DNA of 64,000 nucleotides from Sanderia malayensis (taxonomy: Eukaryota; Cnidaria; Scyphozoa; Semaeostomeae; Pelagiidae), in contig RQOL01000374.1 of assembly GCA_013076295.1 (NCBI GenBank), positions 868,001 to 932,000 on the forward strand, given 5' to 3'. Position numbers and translations under genes: made by a program. Below the pieces are notes generated by a model. That model made no database searches. It was not told where the DNA came from and saw only the letters and a list, made by a program, of their open reading frames with translations. This document shows positions 35,398 through 48,399 of this stretch, in pieces (the first letter of the stretch is position 1; each line of letters begins with the position of its first letter).

Positions 35398-37403
35398 AAG
35401 GTGGATGTATACCTTGAAAAGTTGACAGTTTGAGCTCAGTGCTCAAAAATTACTTTTTAAGCTACTTCTGGGTAGAATTTATCAGCGAAAGCGTCTGTGG
35501 TAATTTCGCTCAAAAAACATTTATCGATTTTTCATAAATCGCTTTTTTCTACACCCCAGTCAAAATTTTTTCCCTAACAACATCAAAAAATTTGGTTGCT
35601 ATGGTCAGTACACTCCCAAAAAGGGGGTTTTGAGAGGCTTTTGCCCCGCATCTTCTGACCAAGGTCTGCCCCTGTGAAGGAGCCATATTTTGCCCTTGTT
35701 CTTGTTAATACTGGCAACACAACAACCAGAACAACACAAAGATCGATGTGAAATCCAGTTTTCAGAATTTTTCGTGTGAAAGTTGTTATGGATTCTGAAA
35801 CTGATTTTGTAGAGGAAGAAGAAAGTTGTAGACCTAAGACTGAAGTAGTCCATCAACGCAAGTTTCGTTCCGTGAAAAGAAAAAAGAGAAAAGGTTTCTT
35901 TGGGAAAACCAAGAAAGAATTGACAGATGCCACTGAAGAGCAGGACAGCCATAGCGGAACAAGGCCTAGGCCTAGAACTGAACAAAATGCAGAATTATTA
36001 TGGTAATGCAATCAGAAGCAACAAAGGTAACTTAGAAGGCATGAAAACATCCATACAAGCAATTTTGAAGCACATGGTTCAAGATGATATTTTATCATTG
36101 GAAGACCAGCATTCCCTTTGCCCCAAAGAAACATCAACTTGGTGCAAGTTTTGGAAAGAAAAGCTTTACAAAACTGCCACATATTCAGGCAAGAATAGGT
36201 TGCCCAGTGTTTTCAGGAATTTGGTTCAGCCACTTTTTGACAGACTTTCTGCAGATGATTTGCTGCTGAGATGCCTGATGGGCAAAACCCAAAATCAAAA
36301 TGAGGCACTGCATGGCACTCTCTGGAAGATTTGCCCAAAGACCATTTTTTGCGGAAAGCGAAGGATCAACATTGCAACCTGTCAGGCATTTTCTAAGTTT
36401 AATGCTGGTCAATCAGGCATATCCTTAGAAAATGTGATGTGTTGCCTGGTCAGCATGCTCTTAAAGCATTCAGAAGTTTTGATGCTAAGCGACTGCATGA
36501 TAGTTTGGTGAAGGCAAAAGACAAATTTAAGGCTCGAAGACGCAACCTCAGGGCAATGAGGAAAAAATATCACAGTGCAGATAAAGATGAATACATTGCT
36601 GGTGGATTTGGGCTGACTTCAACACCTGAAATATTAGTTGGAAAGGAATGCAGAAAGCAGAAAAAGAAGAAGCAGCAAGAGGATGATTTTGCACAAACAC
36701 CTAAATCATCCAAAACGGTTAGGCGCAAAAGAAAAAGAAAGGAAACAGAGGAAATAATATATCCTTTGGATGAAGTTCTGGTAAAAGAGACTGCAAATGA
36801 GCCAGAAATCACATATGTAGAGCCTTTGCAGGAGTTCTTTGGTTAAAAACTTTGGTTAGTTGCTGAGATGTAGTGTGAAAACATTCAAAAACTTTAACTG
36901 CGATTTTCTCCATTTAGCATTTTCGTATAATGTTCTTTTTGTGGCAAGGATATAATTCTTCAGCAGCAAGCTATGGCAACCAAATTTGGCCAATATATGT
37001 ATTTTTGGCTGCTCTGTGCAATGAGTGATTTAGATTTTTGATTTGAGCTTTGAACAAAAATATGTTTTGAAAAATAATGTTTTGAGGAAAAACAAAAATT
37101 TCAGGTCACCTAAGAGAAATCTGTTCATTCATTGCATAGATCTTGGCAAGATACATGCTCACTGAAAAAATAAGGAAAATATCTCTTGTGGTTTAGGAGA
37201 AATTAATTCCACAAGGGTGCTAATCGTGACCGCTTTTGTCTCGATATTCAGGGCACGCCCATGTCACGCCCAATTTAGATTGTATTTTATGAACCCTGCC
37301 CCAATTATTATTCTTTTTGGAAAGTTTGGTGCCACTCCCAGTTGTAGTTTTTGAATTATTGCATGTTTTCAGTTTTTGCTTGATCAAGGTATACATCCAC
37401 CTT
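35398..37403 (+). mobile_element. 2.0-kb Mutator-type DNA transposon nested in the LINE 3' UTR
   Basis: Terminal inverted repeats AAGGTGGATGTATACCTT (35398-35415) and AAGGTATACATCCACCTT (37386-37403) are exact. The flanks share ATTGTT on both sides, a possible part of the target duplication. It carries one transposase gene fragment. Confidence 0.8.
35788..36846 (+). pseudogene. Mutator-like transposase, C-terminal half, frameshifted
   Basis: The ATG at 35788 starts an acidic/basic leader (MDSETDFVEEEES, then KRKKRKGFFGKTKKE). After a frame change near 35990 the core continues at 36000-36470: YYGNAIRSNKGNLEGMKTSI, HSLCPKETSTWCKFWKEKL, CLMGKTQNQNEALHGTLWKI and CPKTIFCGKRRINIATCQAF. These match the C-terminal part of the Mutator-like transposase domain family of Hydra and arthropods. 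A second frame change near 36440 leads to a basic tail ending at 36846. The catalytic N-terminal half is missing, so the copy is non-autonomous. Confidence 0.75.
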
Positions 37404-37541
37404 AAATTGTTAATTGTAAAATTAGGTAATCTCGTAAATTGTTTAATGTTGTATTTTAATTCTATTTATTGTAGCTATTAAATTGTATTTAGGATTGATT
37501 GATAAAATGAAAAAACTGAAACTGAAACTGAAACAGGCATG

Positions 37542-37949
37542 CTGATGTATTAGGCCCTTCGCCAGAACTTTTATTTCGTAGAAAAAGAGATATAAAACTT
37601 AAAAACTGATTTACCAATTTCTATGTTGTCATTAGCTAACAAAATTAGTACAATTTGTGCAGCATTTACTAGTTTAAAGTCATCTCTTTTGTCACAATAA
37701 ATTTGGAAGTTTAAACTTAGTAATAAAAACTGTAGAAACAAATGTTGCATACAAGTTGCCGAATATCCAACATTATTTAAATTATTTAATACACCATTAA
37801 AATGTTATCAATATCTGGAGCAAGAGCAATGCTCAAGCAACATTTACAAATCCATTCTGTACTACTTGCATTTTGATTTATACCTGCACATGGCCAAGGA
37901 TTCAAAAGTAATCACTAGGAGCATTCTATACTATGTTCGTTCATATTTT
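37542..37949. other. Gap, no gene seen
   Basis: AT-rich, downstream of the LINE tail. No repeat or coding structure recognised. Confidence 0.4.
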
Positions 37950-38346
37950 TAATTTATCACCTTTTAAGCAGACTTTATTACAAGCTGGACAGTAAAATAC
38001 ATCCCTCAGCTTCAAAAGAATTAACAATATGTGTTTCAAAGAAAATAATGGCATTCCTTTTGACTTCAACCCAGTGGTCGTCATTAAACGCAATTTCCTT
38101 GAATGCTGGTGGACCATGCCGAGTCCAGGTCACAAAGTAGCTTTTTCTAGCTCCAGCCAATGCCATTTGTGTTATTACCTGACTGAAATACTTATGATTA
38201 CGACTGCTGACGCCATTTATAAGAACCAGATTGAGCACAGGTTGTTTTTCTAATTCATTTAATTCTTTCTCATTAAAAGAAAGCTTTTCCATGAAGGCAA
38301 GTATCAAAGTTTGCTGGTCACCTGTCGGATTTTGACTTATCGTCAT
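37950..38346 (-). pseudogene. YqaJ-like nuclease, C-terminal remnant
   Basis: Minus-strand frame from 38346: KSYFVTWTRHGPPAFKEIAF, then NDDHWVEVKRNAIIFFETHIV, which fits the C-terminal part of YqaJ-type exonuclease-like proteins found in cnidarian mobile DNA (pattern YFVVWT-G-E-IxFDEEFW-LE-FY). Just after, one frame away, the sequence reads YCPACNKVC, the zinc knuckle that usually follows, so there is a frameshift near 37990. The catalytic part is absent. Confidence 0.55.
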
Positions 38347-38462
38347 TTCGGCAAGCTATACTATGGGCATTGCAGCGTTGGTGGGCAATTATGTTCTTTC
38401 GGTGGCATTATTGAACACAAGGCAACTGTTGAGGTTTGTACACTTTGGAGATTATCCATAAA

Positions 38463-40207
38463 CTAGGGGTCATCACTCGCTTCGCTCGTTCGCCCCAGCC
38501 CGTCAAGTAAAAAAGGCTTAATCTGGTTGGCGCACTTCGTGCGCTGCATTCGCTCACGCTCATGCCCCTTTCTACCCCACTTACAATGGGTTAGCTCGCT
38601 GCGCTCGCCTATCGTTGGCGCACTTCGTGCGCTGCACTCGCTAACGCTCATGCCCCTGTCAACACCACTTACAATGGGTTAGCTCGCTGCGCTCGCCTAT
38701 AGTTGGCGCACTTCGTGCGCTGCATTCGCTAACGCTCATGCCCCTTTCTACCCCACTACAATGGGTTAGCTCGCTGCGCTCGCCTATGGTTGGCGCACTT
38801 CGTGCGCTACATTCGCTAACGCTCATGCCCCTTTCAACCCCACTTACAATGGGTTAGCTCGCTGCGCTCGCCTGTCTATCTATTATCAAGAAACATTGAC
38901 TAATAGGGCGCACTTCGTGCGCTGCATTCGCTTCGCTCATGCCTCTTTCAACCCCACGTACAATGGGTTAGCTCGCTGCGCTCGCCTGTCTATCTATTAT
39001 CAAGAAACATTGACTGATAGGGCGCACTTCGTGCGCTGCATTCGCTAACGCTCATGCCCCTTTCAACCCCACTTACAATGGGTTAGCTCGCTGCGCTCGC
39101 CTGTCTATCTATTATCAAGAAACATTGACTGATAGGGCGCACTTCGTGCGCTGCATTCGCTTCGCTCATGCCTCTATCAACCCCACGTACAGTGGGTTAG
39201 CTCGCTGCGCTCGCCTGTCTATATATTATCAAGAAACATTGACTGATAGGGCGCACTTCGTGCGCTGCATTCGCTTCGCTCATGCCTCTTTCAACCCCAC
39301 GTACAATGGTTAGCTCGCTGCGCTCGCCTGTCTATCTATTATCAAGAAACATTGACTGATAGTGCGCACTTCGTGCGCTGCATTCGCTTCGCTCATGCCT
39401 CTGCCTACTCCTCTTGCAACAGTTTGGCTCGCTTCGCTCGCCTGATAACCCCTTATCATAATTTGTTTATTAAAACCTTGGGCTTGTTTACATTAGGCCC
39501 AAGCGTCGCAAGCATGCCGAAGCAACAATGGCGGTCGCCTTATACCTAAACTACAACTATCTCACTCGAAAAACAAAACAAAGCTATCACCTGTGTTCTC
39601 AATTGTTTCCTGTAATTTTCCAGAGGTCTCTCAAACAATTAGCAAGTCTTTACAAAGATAATTCAGGTCGTAAAACACTTTGAAAGGCGCCCAGTTATCC
39701 TTTGTGTTGAAAACAAAAACACGCGTCTTCTCCAAAAGTACCTGCTGTTCAACCCGAGGGCTAATTTGCATGATAACGAAAAACGCGTGACTTTTCACGT
39801 GAAGTCACGAAAGAGCCAATCAAATTGCAGGTATAGGCGAAACGGGTCACGTGAAGAGCGAACACTTTGTTCGAAAATGGAGTTCGGGACGCGAATTTGG
39901 AAGTTTCGCCAGCGTAAACCGTAGTTTTTTCGTGAGAGCACAATTAGCAGAATAATTAGTGGAATAATTCAAAATTTCAGGAGAAAATCGAAAAACAAAA
40001 TCCATTACCCTGGTTAAATTAATAAAGTAAACATTCAGTGTGAATTTCAGTGCCATATATCCACATACAAAAAAGCCTTTGTGATCACACGGTTCGCCGT
40101 TTCGGCCCATTGTTTTCGGGCGTTGGACCTATTGTTTCGGGTCGAATCTATTGTTTTTGGCAGGGAAAATGCGTTATCACGTGACTCCGTAGAATATATA
40201 TATTAGA
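38463..40207 (-). mobile_element. Non-autonomous Helitron H4, complete
   Basis: On the minus strand it starts TCTAATATATATATTCTACGG (at 40207, preceded by A). It ends with a hairpin CGAGCGAAGCGAG, then TGATGACCCCTAG (CTAG at 38466-38463), followed by T. Its 1,745 bp have the same layout as H5-H7: a unique 750-bp left part, a 114-bp repeat array and a short conserved 3' end. No coding capacity for Rep/helicase. Confidence 0.8.
38525..39440 (-). repeat. 114-bp Helitron array in H4, about 8 divergent units
   Basis: Units of the family described for 48400-51320. The part nearest the 3' end (38600-38860) consists of shortened units lacking the TATTATCAAGAAACATTGAC segment, so two unit lengths coexist. 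Confidence 0.85.
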
Positions 40208-41626
40208 TGCTTCCATTCTTTTTCCAACAGTTTCACGAACAGACTGTTGCCGCACGTCAAATGATATCTTGAAATCTCTTTGCAAAGTTCTATTTTGCGT
40301 TGCAGTGCTTTTTTCATGCTTCCGTATTTTTCTTTTATCCTCTTTGGTATAACTTATGTGTTTGTGCTTTTATTCCACACGAAAGCTTACGAAGTGCCTG
40401 CCAGATCAAAAAGGCCTTTTGAGTTAGCAAATTCTATTTTATACTTGTTGGAGATATGAACCGTAGTAAGTCTTTGAAATTTGGCATGACGTCGTTTTTG
40501 AATCATTTGAGCATGCGTAGTAGGGCTTTACAAAGCGAAATTTCCAAATTGCGAAGTACAGAAGTGAAAGTTTAATGGCGGCGAGCAACAGGGGAGCTGC
40601 GGTGCAAGATTAAAATGTTAAAGTACACAAACAGAAAAAGGGATTGTATGAGAACTGCGTATGTATTCATTTCACTACCAAAGTGTTGACTTGATATTAA
40701 TGAACTATACCTCGAATTATCAACAATACTTCGAGGGGAGGAATGAGGCCATCAAGTTGCATTTATGTATGCTTGCATGTGAATAATAATATGCATCAAG
40801 TGACAAAGTAAAAATGAAATTACGATTTGTAAGAGCTCTCATCCACTATAAAGAATATGCTCCTCAGAAATGAATTTGACCAAGTACAGAGGTTTCTCAA
40901 CTTTTCATTGATGAGAGTTGAATTTCTTACAAATATTTTGTTAATTAAAAATTTGTAAAGCGGACTCGGACTGATTTTGTCGGAACTCTAATCATTGATC
41001 TGCCTAGCAAGGGTAGCCCTACAAAAGAGTAGGTAGTGCTCCAGCTAGTAAAGCTCTAATGGGTTGAAGAGCTACACAAGCATCTTCGCCACGTCAAGTT
41101 CACAGTCCATGAAGATGTCTATTTACAAACTGAACCAAACAAAACCACCAGGTCAACAAAACAGAATGTGAACAAACATTTATTTACAAACTGAACCAAA
41201 CAGAACCACCAAGTCAACAAAACAGATTCTTAAGAAACATTTATGTACAACAGTATTTACCATTTATTCACATTTGACAAGTCCATGTGATTTCACCCAA
41301 CTATATTTTGTACAGACACCCACTCTTCAAATGTGAGAAGGTTTGACACTGCTTCACTATTATCAGCATGGTAAGAAAGGGTACTTTTATGATGGTACTT
41401 TTAGTTACCTTTATTAAATTTTCATCTTTTTTTCTTTTTAAACTTTTATTTAAATTTAAACAAGAGTAAAACAATTCTTTACTCTTACCATAGTCAATAA
41501 AAAATAACTGGCCTGGAGGGCTGGCAAACATCAAAGGAATATGTTATTGTTACGCTTTTAGAATGTCACATGATATTATCCGTGCACGCGATTTTTGGGC
41601 TTCCTGATAATGGTCATGATTCAATC
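40208..41626. other. Gap with a 65-bp direct repeat
   Basis: No gene is recognised. CATTTATTTACAAACTGAACC with its surroundings is present twice, at about 41118-41175 and 41178-41240, as an imperfect direct repeat containing AACCACCAGGTCAACAAAAC. Confidence 0.45.
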
Positions 41627-44404
41627 ATGCCCGGTGATAATTGTGCTGTTTTTAACTGTGGAACCTGCCGTAGACAGAAAGGTATTGGTATATTTAAACT
41701 TCCAGCACCAAATAATGACGAAAAAAGAAATGGAGGAAAGATCTTTTGAACGAAATAACGAAAAACAGAGTAGTAGACATGGCCTTCAAAGAGAGACTAA
41801 AAAACAACAGTTTCATCTGCGAGAAGCATTTCCTTCCAGAACAAATAGAAATTTGTAAGTATACAATACTATTCCATTTACTATATAAATACGTAAGGGT
41901 ATAATGTATTTTCATTTTTGTTTGCAATAATTTACTTGCGCCTCCCTTCATTTTAGACGCCAAGAAAGTAAAATAATTGCCATTAAAGTTGTTTTTTTTT
42001 CACAGTCGATTCAAAAAAGAAGGTTTGAAGCATGGAGCCCTGCCAAGCATCAATATGCCAATAAAAGCTTTTCAAAAGGTTACAGAAAAACGAAGACATA
42101 TTAATATAGTCATTGAACATCTAGCAGAACCATCCAAAAAAAATTTACAAATCTTTTGATGAGTTGTGTCATATAATAGTAAAGGCACAAAAATTTGATG
42201 GGATGTGGTCATGTGACATCACTGGTGATATGGCAAGATTAAAGAAATTTGATTTCCCTTTCCACTGCCTGTACACTGGGGTTCTAAACGTATTGCAACG
42301 CCTGATAAAAAATGGCATCTAAAAGTGGCCCGAGGTCTAAGCTAGAAAATTTACATAACAATATATATATACCAAACGGGTTTCAATAGCGAATTTCTTT
42401 AGCAGAAATATCCTCAAAATTTCATACATTTGCAAATGAAAATATAATTTAACCTATATCATATTTTTTTACAATAATATTGAAAGAAAAATGCAAAGAG
42501 GTCCGTCAAAAAATGTTTATGAAAATTTATCGATATGGAGTAATTAAAACGCCAATAATTATACTTTGTTTCACTCAAAGCCACGCAAATTCTCTCTCAT
42601 TTAAAAGAGAATGCTTTAAAACTTTGAAAAATATAAGAATTATTTAGGTAACTGTCTTGACCTTTTACAATTCACGGTTTTATAAGTTTTATATATCTTC
42701 AGCTCAAAAAGATAAACTACTAACTATCCCCGCAAAACTAAAAGCGCCAATTTCTAAAACCAATCCACATAGAGTTTTGTTGTCACTACGTGAGCAGAGA
42801 TTGAAAAGTGCACAATTGGAGAAGCAAAATCAAGAGATGAAAGTTGAGCTTGAAAAGTCATCATTTCAGGTTGATCAAGATTTGGAAATGGATTTCCTCA
42901 ATATTATTGACAATTCATCTGAGAAATGACACCTTTCTTTGAATTGTTCTGGGAGCAGCAAACCAAAATGAGAGAAACATCCAGTTGTGGAGCCAGGCTT
43001 CACCTAATGATTATTAGATTCTGTCTGTCAATATCACAGAAGTCTGCATCAGCATATGATCAGCTTATGGATACTTTTGGGGATGTTATTAAACTCCCAA
43101 GTAGAAGAACATTGCGGGACTACAAAAACTGGATACGTCCAAAAACAGGTTTCCAGAAAGAGGTTGTAGTAGAGCTCACAAGACTGAGTGATAGTCATTT
43201 TGATATTCAACGATATGTTGTCATTTTGATTGATGAAATGAAGGTAAAATCCAATCTTGTTTTTGATAAGCACAGTGGACAGTTAATTGGCTTTGTGGAT
43301 CTTGGCAGTGAAGAACATAATTTTGCCACACTTGAAAAAGAAGATGAACTGGCTACACATGTACTTGTAATTATTGTAAAAGGACTGTGTACTGATTTGA
43401 ATTTTTGCCTTGCATATTTTGCAACCACAAATGTAACAAGTGTACAGTTAATGCCTATTTTCTGGGAAGCAGTTGGAATATTAGAAATGACATGTAATTT
43501 GTGGCTGGTAGCGATCACTGCTGATGGTGCATCTTCAAATAGATCCTTCTTCAAAATGCACAAAGCACTACATAGAGACTCTGGAAAAAATGCTTGCTAT
43601 CGCACTGTGAATTTGTATGCCAGAGATAGGTTCATCTACTTCTTCAGTGATGCCCGTCACCTGGTAAAGACAGCAAGAAATTGTTTGTTCCACTCAGGTC
43701 AAGGGAAACATTCACGGTTGATGTGGAATGATGGAGAGTATTTGATGTGGGAGCACATTTCCAAGCTTTATTTCAAAGACTTAGAGAGGGACATCAAATT
43801 ACTACCACGCCTGTCTTATGACCATATAAAGTTGACTCCCTTTTCAGTGATGAGAGTGAACCTAGCAGCTCAAGTGCTCAGTAAAACAACAAGTCTTATT
43901 TTGAAAAATTATGGCTCAAAAGATGCTGTTGGTACTGCAGTCTATTGCGAAATGTTTGATACATTCTATGATTGTTTCAATGTTAGAAGTCAACTTGAAC
44001 ATATAAAAAAAATCAAGCCCTTTCTTGCACCATACACTAGCCCAGATGATCCAAGATTCGAGTGGCTAGAAAATTGCATGCTTGGTTACTTGCATTCATG
44101 GAAAGAAAGCATTGAAAAACGTCCTGGTGATTTCTCAAAAAGTGACCACAGTAAGATGTTTATTTCATGGCAGACTATGGAGGGAATTGAGATGAATGTT
44201 GCTGCCCTTCCAGAATGCATCAAATTCCTCCTGTCTGAAGGCTTTGAATATGTGATGACTGACAAATTGTGCCAAGATGCAGTTGAAGAATATTTTGGAG
44301 GGCAACGGAAATTAGGGAGAAGAAGTGATAATCCAGACATATACATATTTGGGTATAACAACAATGCCCTGCATAATCAATGCCCTGCATGGTGTTCAAA
44401 CTAA
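41627..44404 (+). pseudogene. P-element (THAP9-like) transposase
   Basis: The first exon (ATG 41627) encodes a THAP zinc finger: [20 protein letters not shown], then FICEKHFLPEQIEIC after small frame shifts, ending at a GTAAGT near 41855. The next exon, after CACAG at about 42005, reads SRFKKEGLKHGALPSINMPI. A third segment at 42143-42320 reads SFDELCHIIVKAQKFDGMWS. A leucine-zipper-like coiled coil (QRLKSAQLEKQNQEMKVELE) lies at 42800-42860. It joins the catalytic region at 42926 through an overlapping ATGA, that is a one-base frameshift. The 492-residue main part has LIDEMKVKSNLVFDKHSGQL, FFSDARHLVKTARNCL and KLCQDAVEEYFGGQRKLG, conserved in P transposases. Breaks near 41735, 42315 and 42926 suggest inactivity. 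Confidence 0.8.
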
Positions 44405-45389
44405 GAATACAAATTGAAGACTAATAAATAAATGAAATAAATGCATGAAATGTCTATTGATAAATGTAACTTAATTGAACGAAGAATGAAAGTCGAAAAC
44501 TGAATCAGAGAAAAGCTACGTAAATCTAATTGAAAAATATAAGTTAATATTGATATATCAATACCTAATCTATACGAGTGAGTGGGTGAGAAAACAACAA
44601 GCTAGCCTAGGCCTAGAGTGATGCCATGAGACACGCCTAGAAACCAAACACCAAAAACAAAATGACAGAAAAAAGTAGCTTATCAGCTGCCATACAGAGG
44701 CTTGAGTTTAGTGTTTGAACTAGTAGAGTTAACCTGAATTGAGTTATTTAACTTCTTGAATTATACTTGACTTGAATCAACATAAAATGAAAACCTTAAT
44801 TGAATAACTATGTTACAGTTGACATCCTGACTTGACCATGGTGAGGCCAACTAAAAAAATAGCAGCACTTGTTTCCTGAATATAATGGTCAGATGGCCTA
44901 ATGTAAAAATGTCACCAAATTGTGATGATGTCATCAAAAATGGCTGACATGAAAACAAAAACAAATATGGCTACCAATACACAAAAATCCTATGAAACTG
45001 AAAATAATTTATAAAATAAATGAATCATGTTACAGCTTTCTACGTTTTCAAGCAAGTCAAGTTCGCAAGTAAAGTTGGGTGAGATTGTTTTAAATTCCTT
45101 TTGTTTATTGTATGTGTTAGTAACACTGGCTTTCTACCTGCTGCTAAATTGTGACCACGATGTGATACATAAGGGAATTTGAAAATATTTTCTGATTGTC
45201 CAAAGTATTGTTTGTATCGTCCTTGTCCAACAAGCATTACTTCGGAACTAGCAAACACCATGTACATTTTCGCATTGTTCTTTACATTTTCGTTGATGCA
45301 TTTCCGATTTACAATCGAACCTGTTCGGTCTGGCTCATTTTCTTCTTGCAAATTACTGTTGTCCAAAGTAAATTTATCGTAGCCATATC
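44405..45389. other. Gap, no recognised gene
   Basis: A minus-strand open frame at 45366-45040 (108 codons, contains MVFASSEVMLVGQGRYKQYF) has no family I recognise. The rest is AT-rich and featureless. Confidence 0.35.
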
Positions 45390-47045
45390 GTTAGCAAATT
45401 GAGTACAGATTCTACGGTTTCTGTTCCAACCGGTACCAGTGCTTCATCCAACCAGCCCCAAAACCCACCATCTCCGCCACAAGCAATCGTTTCTGCTGCC
45501 AGTATAAAAATCCCACCATTCTGGCCTAATGACCCAACAGTCTGGTTTGCCCAAGTAGAAGCACAGTTTTTCACCAGAAACATCAGTACCCAAGCCACAA
45601 AATTTGCTTACGTGGTCGGAGCAATGCGTCCTGAAATTGCCCAAGAAATCCGAGCTATTTTGATACTCACAATTTGTACAATTATTTGAAAGAGGAACTC
45701 ATGAAGCGCACCTCCGTCTGCGAAGAAAAACGTCTCCACCAATTGCTTCCATCGGAAGAATTGGGAGACCGAAACCTTTCCAACTGCTCCAACATATGCA
45801 CCAACTCTTGGGCGATAACTGCCTCGACGAGCGCATCTTAAAGCAGCTTTTTCTGCAACGATTGCCATCCAACGCTCAACTGATCTTGGCCTCAACTGTA
45901 GATGACGTAACCATCACACAGCTAGCCTCGCTCACAGACAAATTTCTGGCTGTTGTTTTGCCCCCCACAACCAATATCCGCCATTCAGCCTTCCGCAACC
46001 ATCCAACTCAGTGGACATCAAGAACCTCCTATTGCAAATTAACCAGCTCACAACACAAATGCAAGCCTTGACAGGCCATTTCCAAAGCCAGTCTCACTCC
46101 CGCAGTCCCTATTGTTCGCGTTCACCATTCCCAAGAAAACAATTTTCCCGCTCGCCCAACCGTTGTACTGTGGACCCCAGTGGATCCCTCTGTTGGTACC
46201 ATTACAAGTTTGGTGCAAATGCCCAGCGGTGTACTTTACCTTGCACCTTTTCAAGTGCCACCAACCAACAACAACAACAGCCTCATACAACAGCACCGCA
46301 TTCTGAAAACTACAACGCCAGAGACTAATGACAACTAGCTCATCTGGCACATCAACACAAAGTCGTCTCTTCTATCTTACCGACCGACACTCCGGTACGC
46401 GCTTCTTGGTGGATACAGGAGCTGACGTCAGTGTCATCCCTCCAACTCTTGCTGAAAAAAATTGCCCGTCTTTGTCTCGATCTTTGCAAGCCGTCAATAA
46501 AACATCTATTACAACATACGGGGAAAAGTCTCTCACTTTAGACATTGGTCTTTGTCGCACGTTCAGATGGATATTCATTATCGCAGATCTTCCTCTTCCC
46601 ACTCTCGGAGCTGATTTTCTTGCTCATTTTAGACTGAAAGTGGACATCACGCACCGTCTACTCATAGATCGAACAACCAACCTGCATATCAATGGTGTTC
46701 AGGCAATCACGGTACACCGATTCTTCACCACACTCAATCTATGCTCTACCCGACGCCTCGTCTCCGTACATCGTAACTTGTAACTCTCGTAACTTGCGCA
46801 CCAGAATTACAAGGATAGTGCCATCAAGCATGACGTCACACACCATATTGACACTACTGGACCTCCTGCCTTTTGTCGGCCGCGTCGCCTGGGACCAGAT
46901 CGCTTGAAAATTTCTCTAGATGAATTTGAACATATGCTCCAACTTGGCATCATTCGCCCTTCCAATAGCAACTGGTCTTCCCACTTCACATGGTTCCAAA
47001 GTCTACACCCGGTGATTGGCGTCCCTGTGGTGATTATATTGAAAC
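45390..47045 (+). pseudogene. Ty3/Gypsy retrotransposon remnant: gag, protease, RT start
   Basis: Gag-like sequence starts near 45396 (IKIPPFWPNDPTVWFAQVEA). It changes frame near 45660 and 45790, continuing with HQLLGDNCLDERILKQLFLQ and LASLTDKFLAVVLP, as in Gypsy gag of invertebrates. A cysteine-bearing tail, LCWYHYKFGANAQRCTLPC, lies at 46185-46245. The aspartic protease at 46328-46783 has LVDTGADVSVIPP with the catalytic Asp. The RT begins at about 46880 (RRLGPDRLKISLDEFEHMLQ, LGIIRPSNSNWSS) and is cut off at about 47040. LTRs, RNase H and integrase are missing. At least three frameshifts. Confidence 0.75.
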
Positions 47046-47387
47046 AATAGAACAAGGGAACTAATATTCATGAGCGAAAATAATAGATAATAGCTGAACA
47101 CTGATTGGTTAAATTCAGAACATTCGATTTTGCTTTTTTGCACATGTTTTGTTGTTGTTCGTTGAAATGTAGACTCGACTAGATTCATATCGATATTTGC
47201 TTGCGTTATACTTTAACTTGGTTTATTTATCTCGTCGGATAAAGTGGATAGTATTCGATAAATTCTACAGGTTATGGGCCCAGACACTGGCCTAGAGACG
47301 GTGTTGGAAAATAAATAAACAAGAAGAGAAATGATTTGAAAAGACTTAGGCCCAGACTTTGGAAGTCTGTGTTTTTGTCAGTTCGCA
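47046..47387. other. Gap, possible Copia leader
   Basis: No coding sequence. GGTTATGGGCCCAGACACTGG at about 47271-47291 lies upstream of the Copia-like gag and could be a primer-binding region; not certain. Confidence 0.3.
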
Positions 47388-47549
47388 ATGGCTTTGGCTG
47401 AGGATTTTGCATCGTTGAAAATTGATAAATTCGGGGGTAAAATTTTCACCTGTGGAAATTTAAAATGCAAATGGTTTTGGAGGAGCCAGATTTATGGGGA
47501 ATTGTTAGTGGCGAGGAGATAGAGCCCGTAGTAGGAAACGGGACTTGAA
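47388..47549 (+). pseudogene. Copia-type gag, N-terminal fragment
   Basis: ATG at 47388: MALAEDFASLKIDKFGG. After a frameshift near 47450 the frame gives KFKMQMVLEEPDLWGIVSGE, the typical Copia gag start (KFDG-N-WKFKMQ-L-LW-IV-G). It stops where the 50-bp flank and Helitron H5 begin. Confidence 0.65.
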
Positions 47550-47595
47550 TTTTAAAATTAAAGTATAATTCAATGAAATATTAACTTTTCAAACA
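47546..47595 (+). repeat. 50-bp flank shared with Helitron H6
   Basis: TGAATTTTAAAATTAAAGTA and the following 30 bases up to TTTTCAAACA recur before H6 at 54091-54140 with one difference noticed. Confidence 0.85.
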
Positions 47596-48399
47596 TCTAA
47601 TATATATATTTTGCGGAGTCACGTGAAGACGCATTTTCCTTCCCAAAAACAATAGATTCGACCCGAAACAATAGGTCGAACGCCCAAAAACAATGGCCGA
47701 AACGGCGAACCGTGTAATCACAAAGGCTTTTTTGTATGTGGATATATGGCAATGAAATTCACACAGAATGTTTACTTTATTAATTTAACCAGGGTAATGG
47801 ATTTTGTATTTCGATTTTCTCCTGAAATTTTGAGTTATTCCACTAATTATTCTGCTAATTGTGCTATCACGAAAAAACTACGGTTTACGCTGGCGAAACT
47901 TCCAAGTTCGCGTCCCGAACTCCAGTTTCGAACAGAGTATTCGCTCTTCACTTGACCCGTTTCGCCTTTTGCTGTAATTTGATTGGCTCTTTCGCGACTT
48001 CACGTGAACTGTCACGCGTATTTCGTTATCATGCAAATTTGCCCTCGGTTGAACAGCAGGTACTTTTGGAGAAGAGGACGCGTGTTTTTGTTTTGAACAC
48101 AAAGGATAACTGGGCACCTTTCAAAGTGTTTTACGACCTGAATTTTCTTTGTAAAGACTTGCTAATTGTTTGAGAGACCTCTGGAAAATTACAGGAAACA
48201 ATTGAGAACACAGGTGATAGCTTTGTTTTGTTTTTTGAGTGAGATAGTTGTAGTTTAGGTAGTGGGCGACCGCCATTGTTGCTTCGGCATGCTTGCGACG
48301 CTTAGTCCTAATGTAAGCAAGCCCAAAGTTTTAACAAAAAATTATGATAAGGGGTTATCAGGCGAGCGAAGCGAGCCAAACTGTTGCCAGAGGCAGAGG

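Larger units (their letters stand above)
31774..37541 (+). mobile_element. LINE with ORF1 and ORF2, interrupted by a Mutator-type element
   Basis: The order is ORF1 (31774), ORF2 (32411-35185), a 3' UTR split by the insertion at 35398-37403, and a simple-repeat tail AAACTGAAACTGAAACTGAA at 37506-37536. The tail replaces a poly-A and is typical of CR1/L2/Rex-type LINEs. There is a deletion or frameshift between ORF1 and the start of the endonuclease near 32395. Confidence 0.75.
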
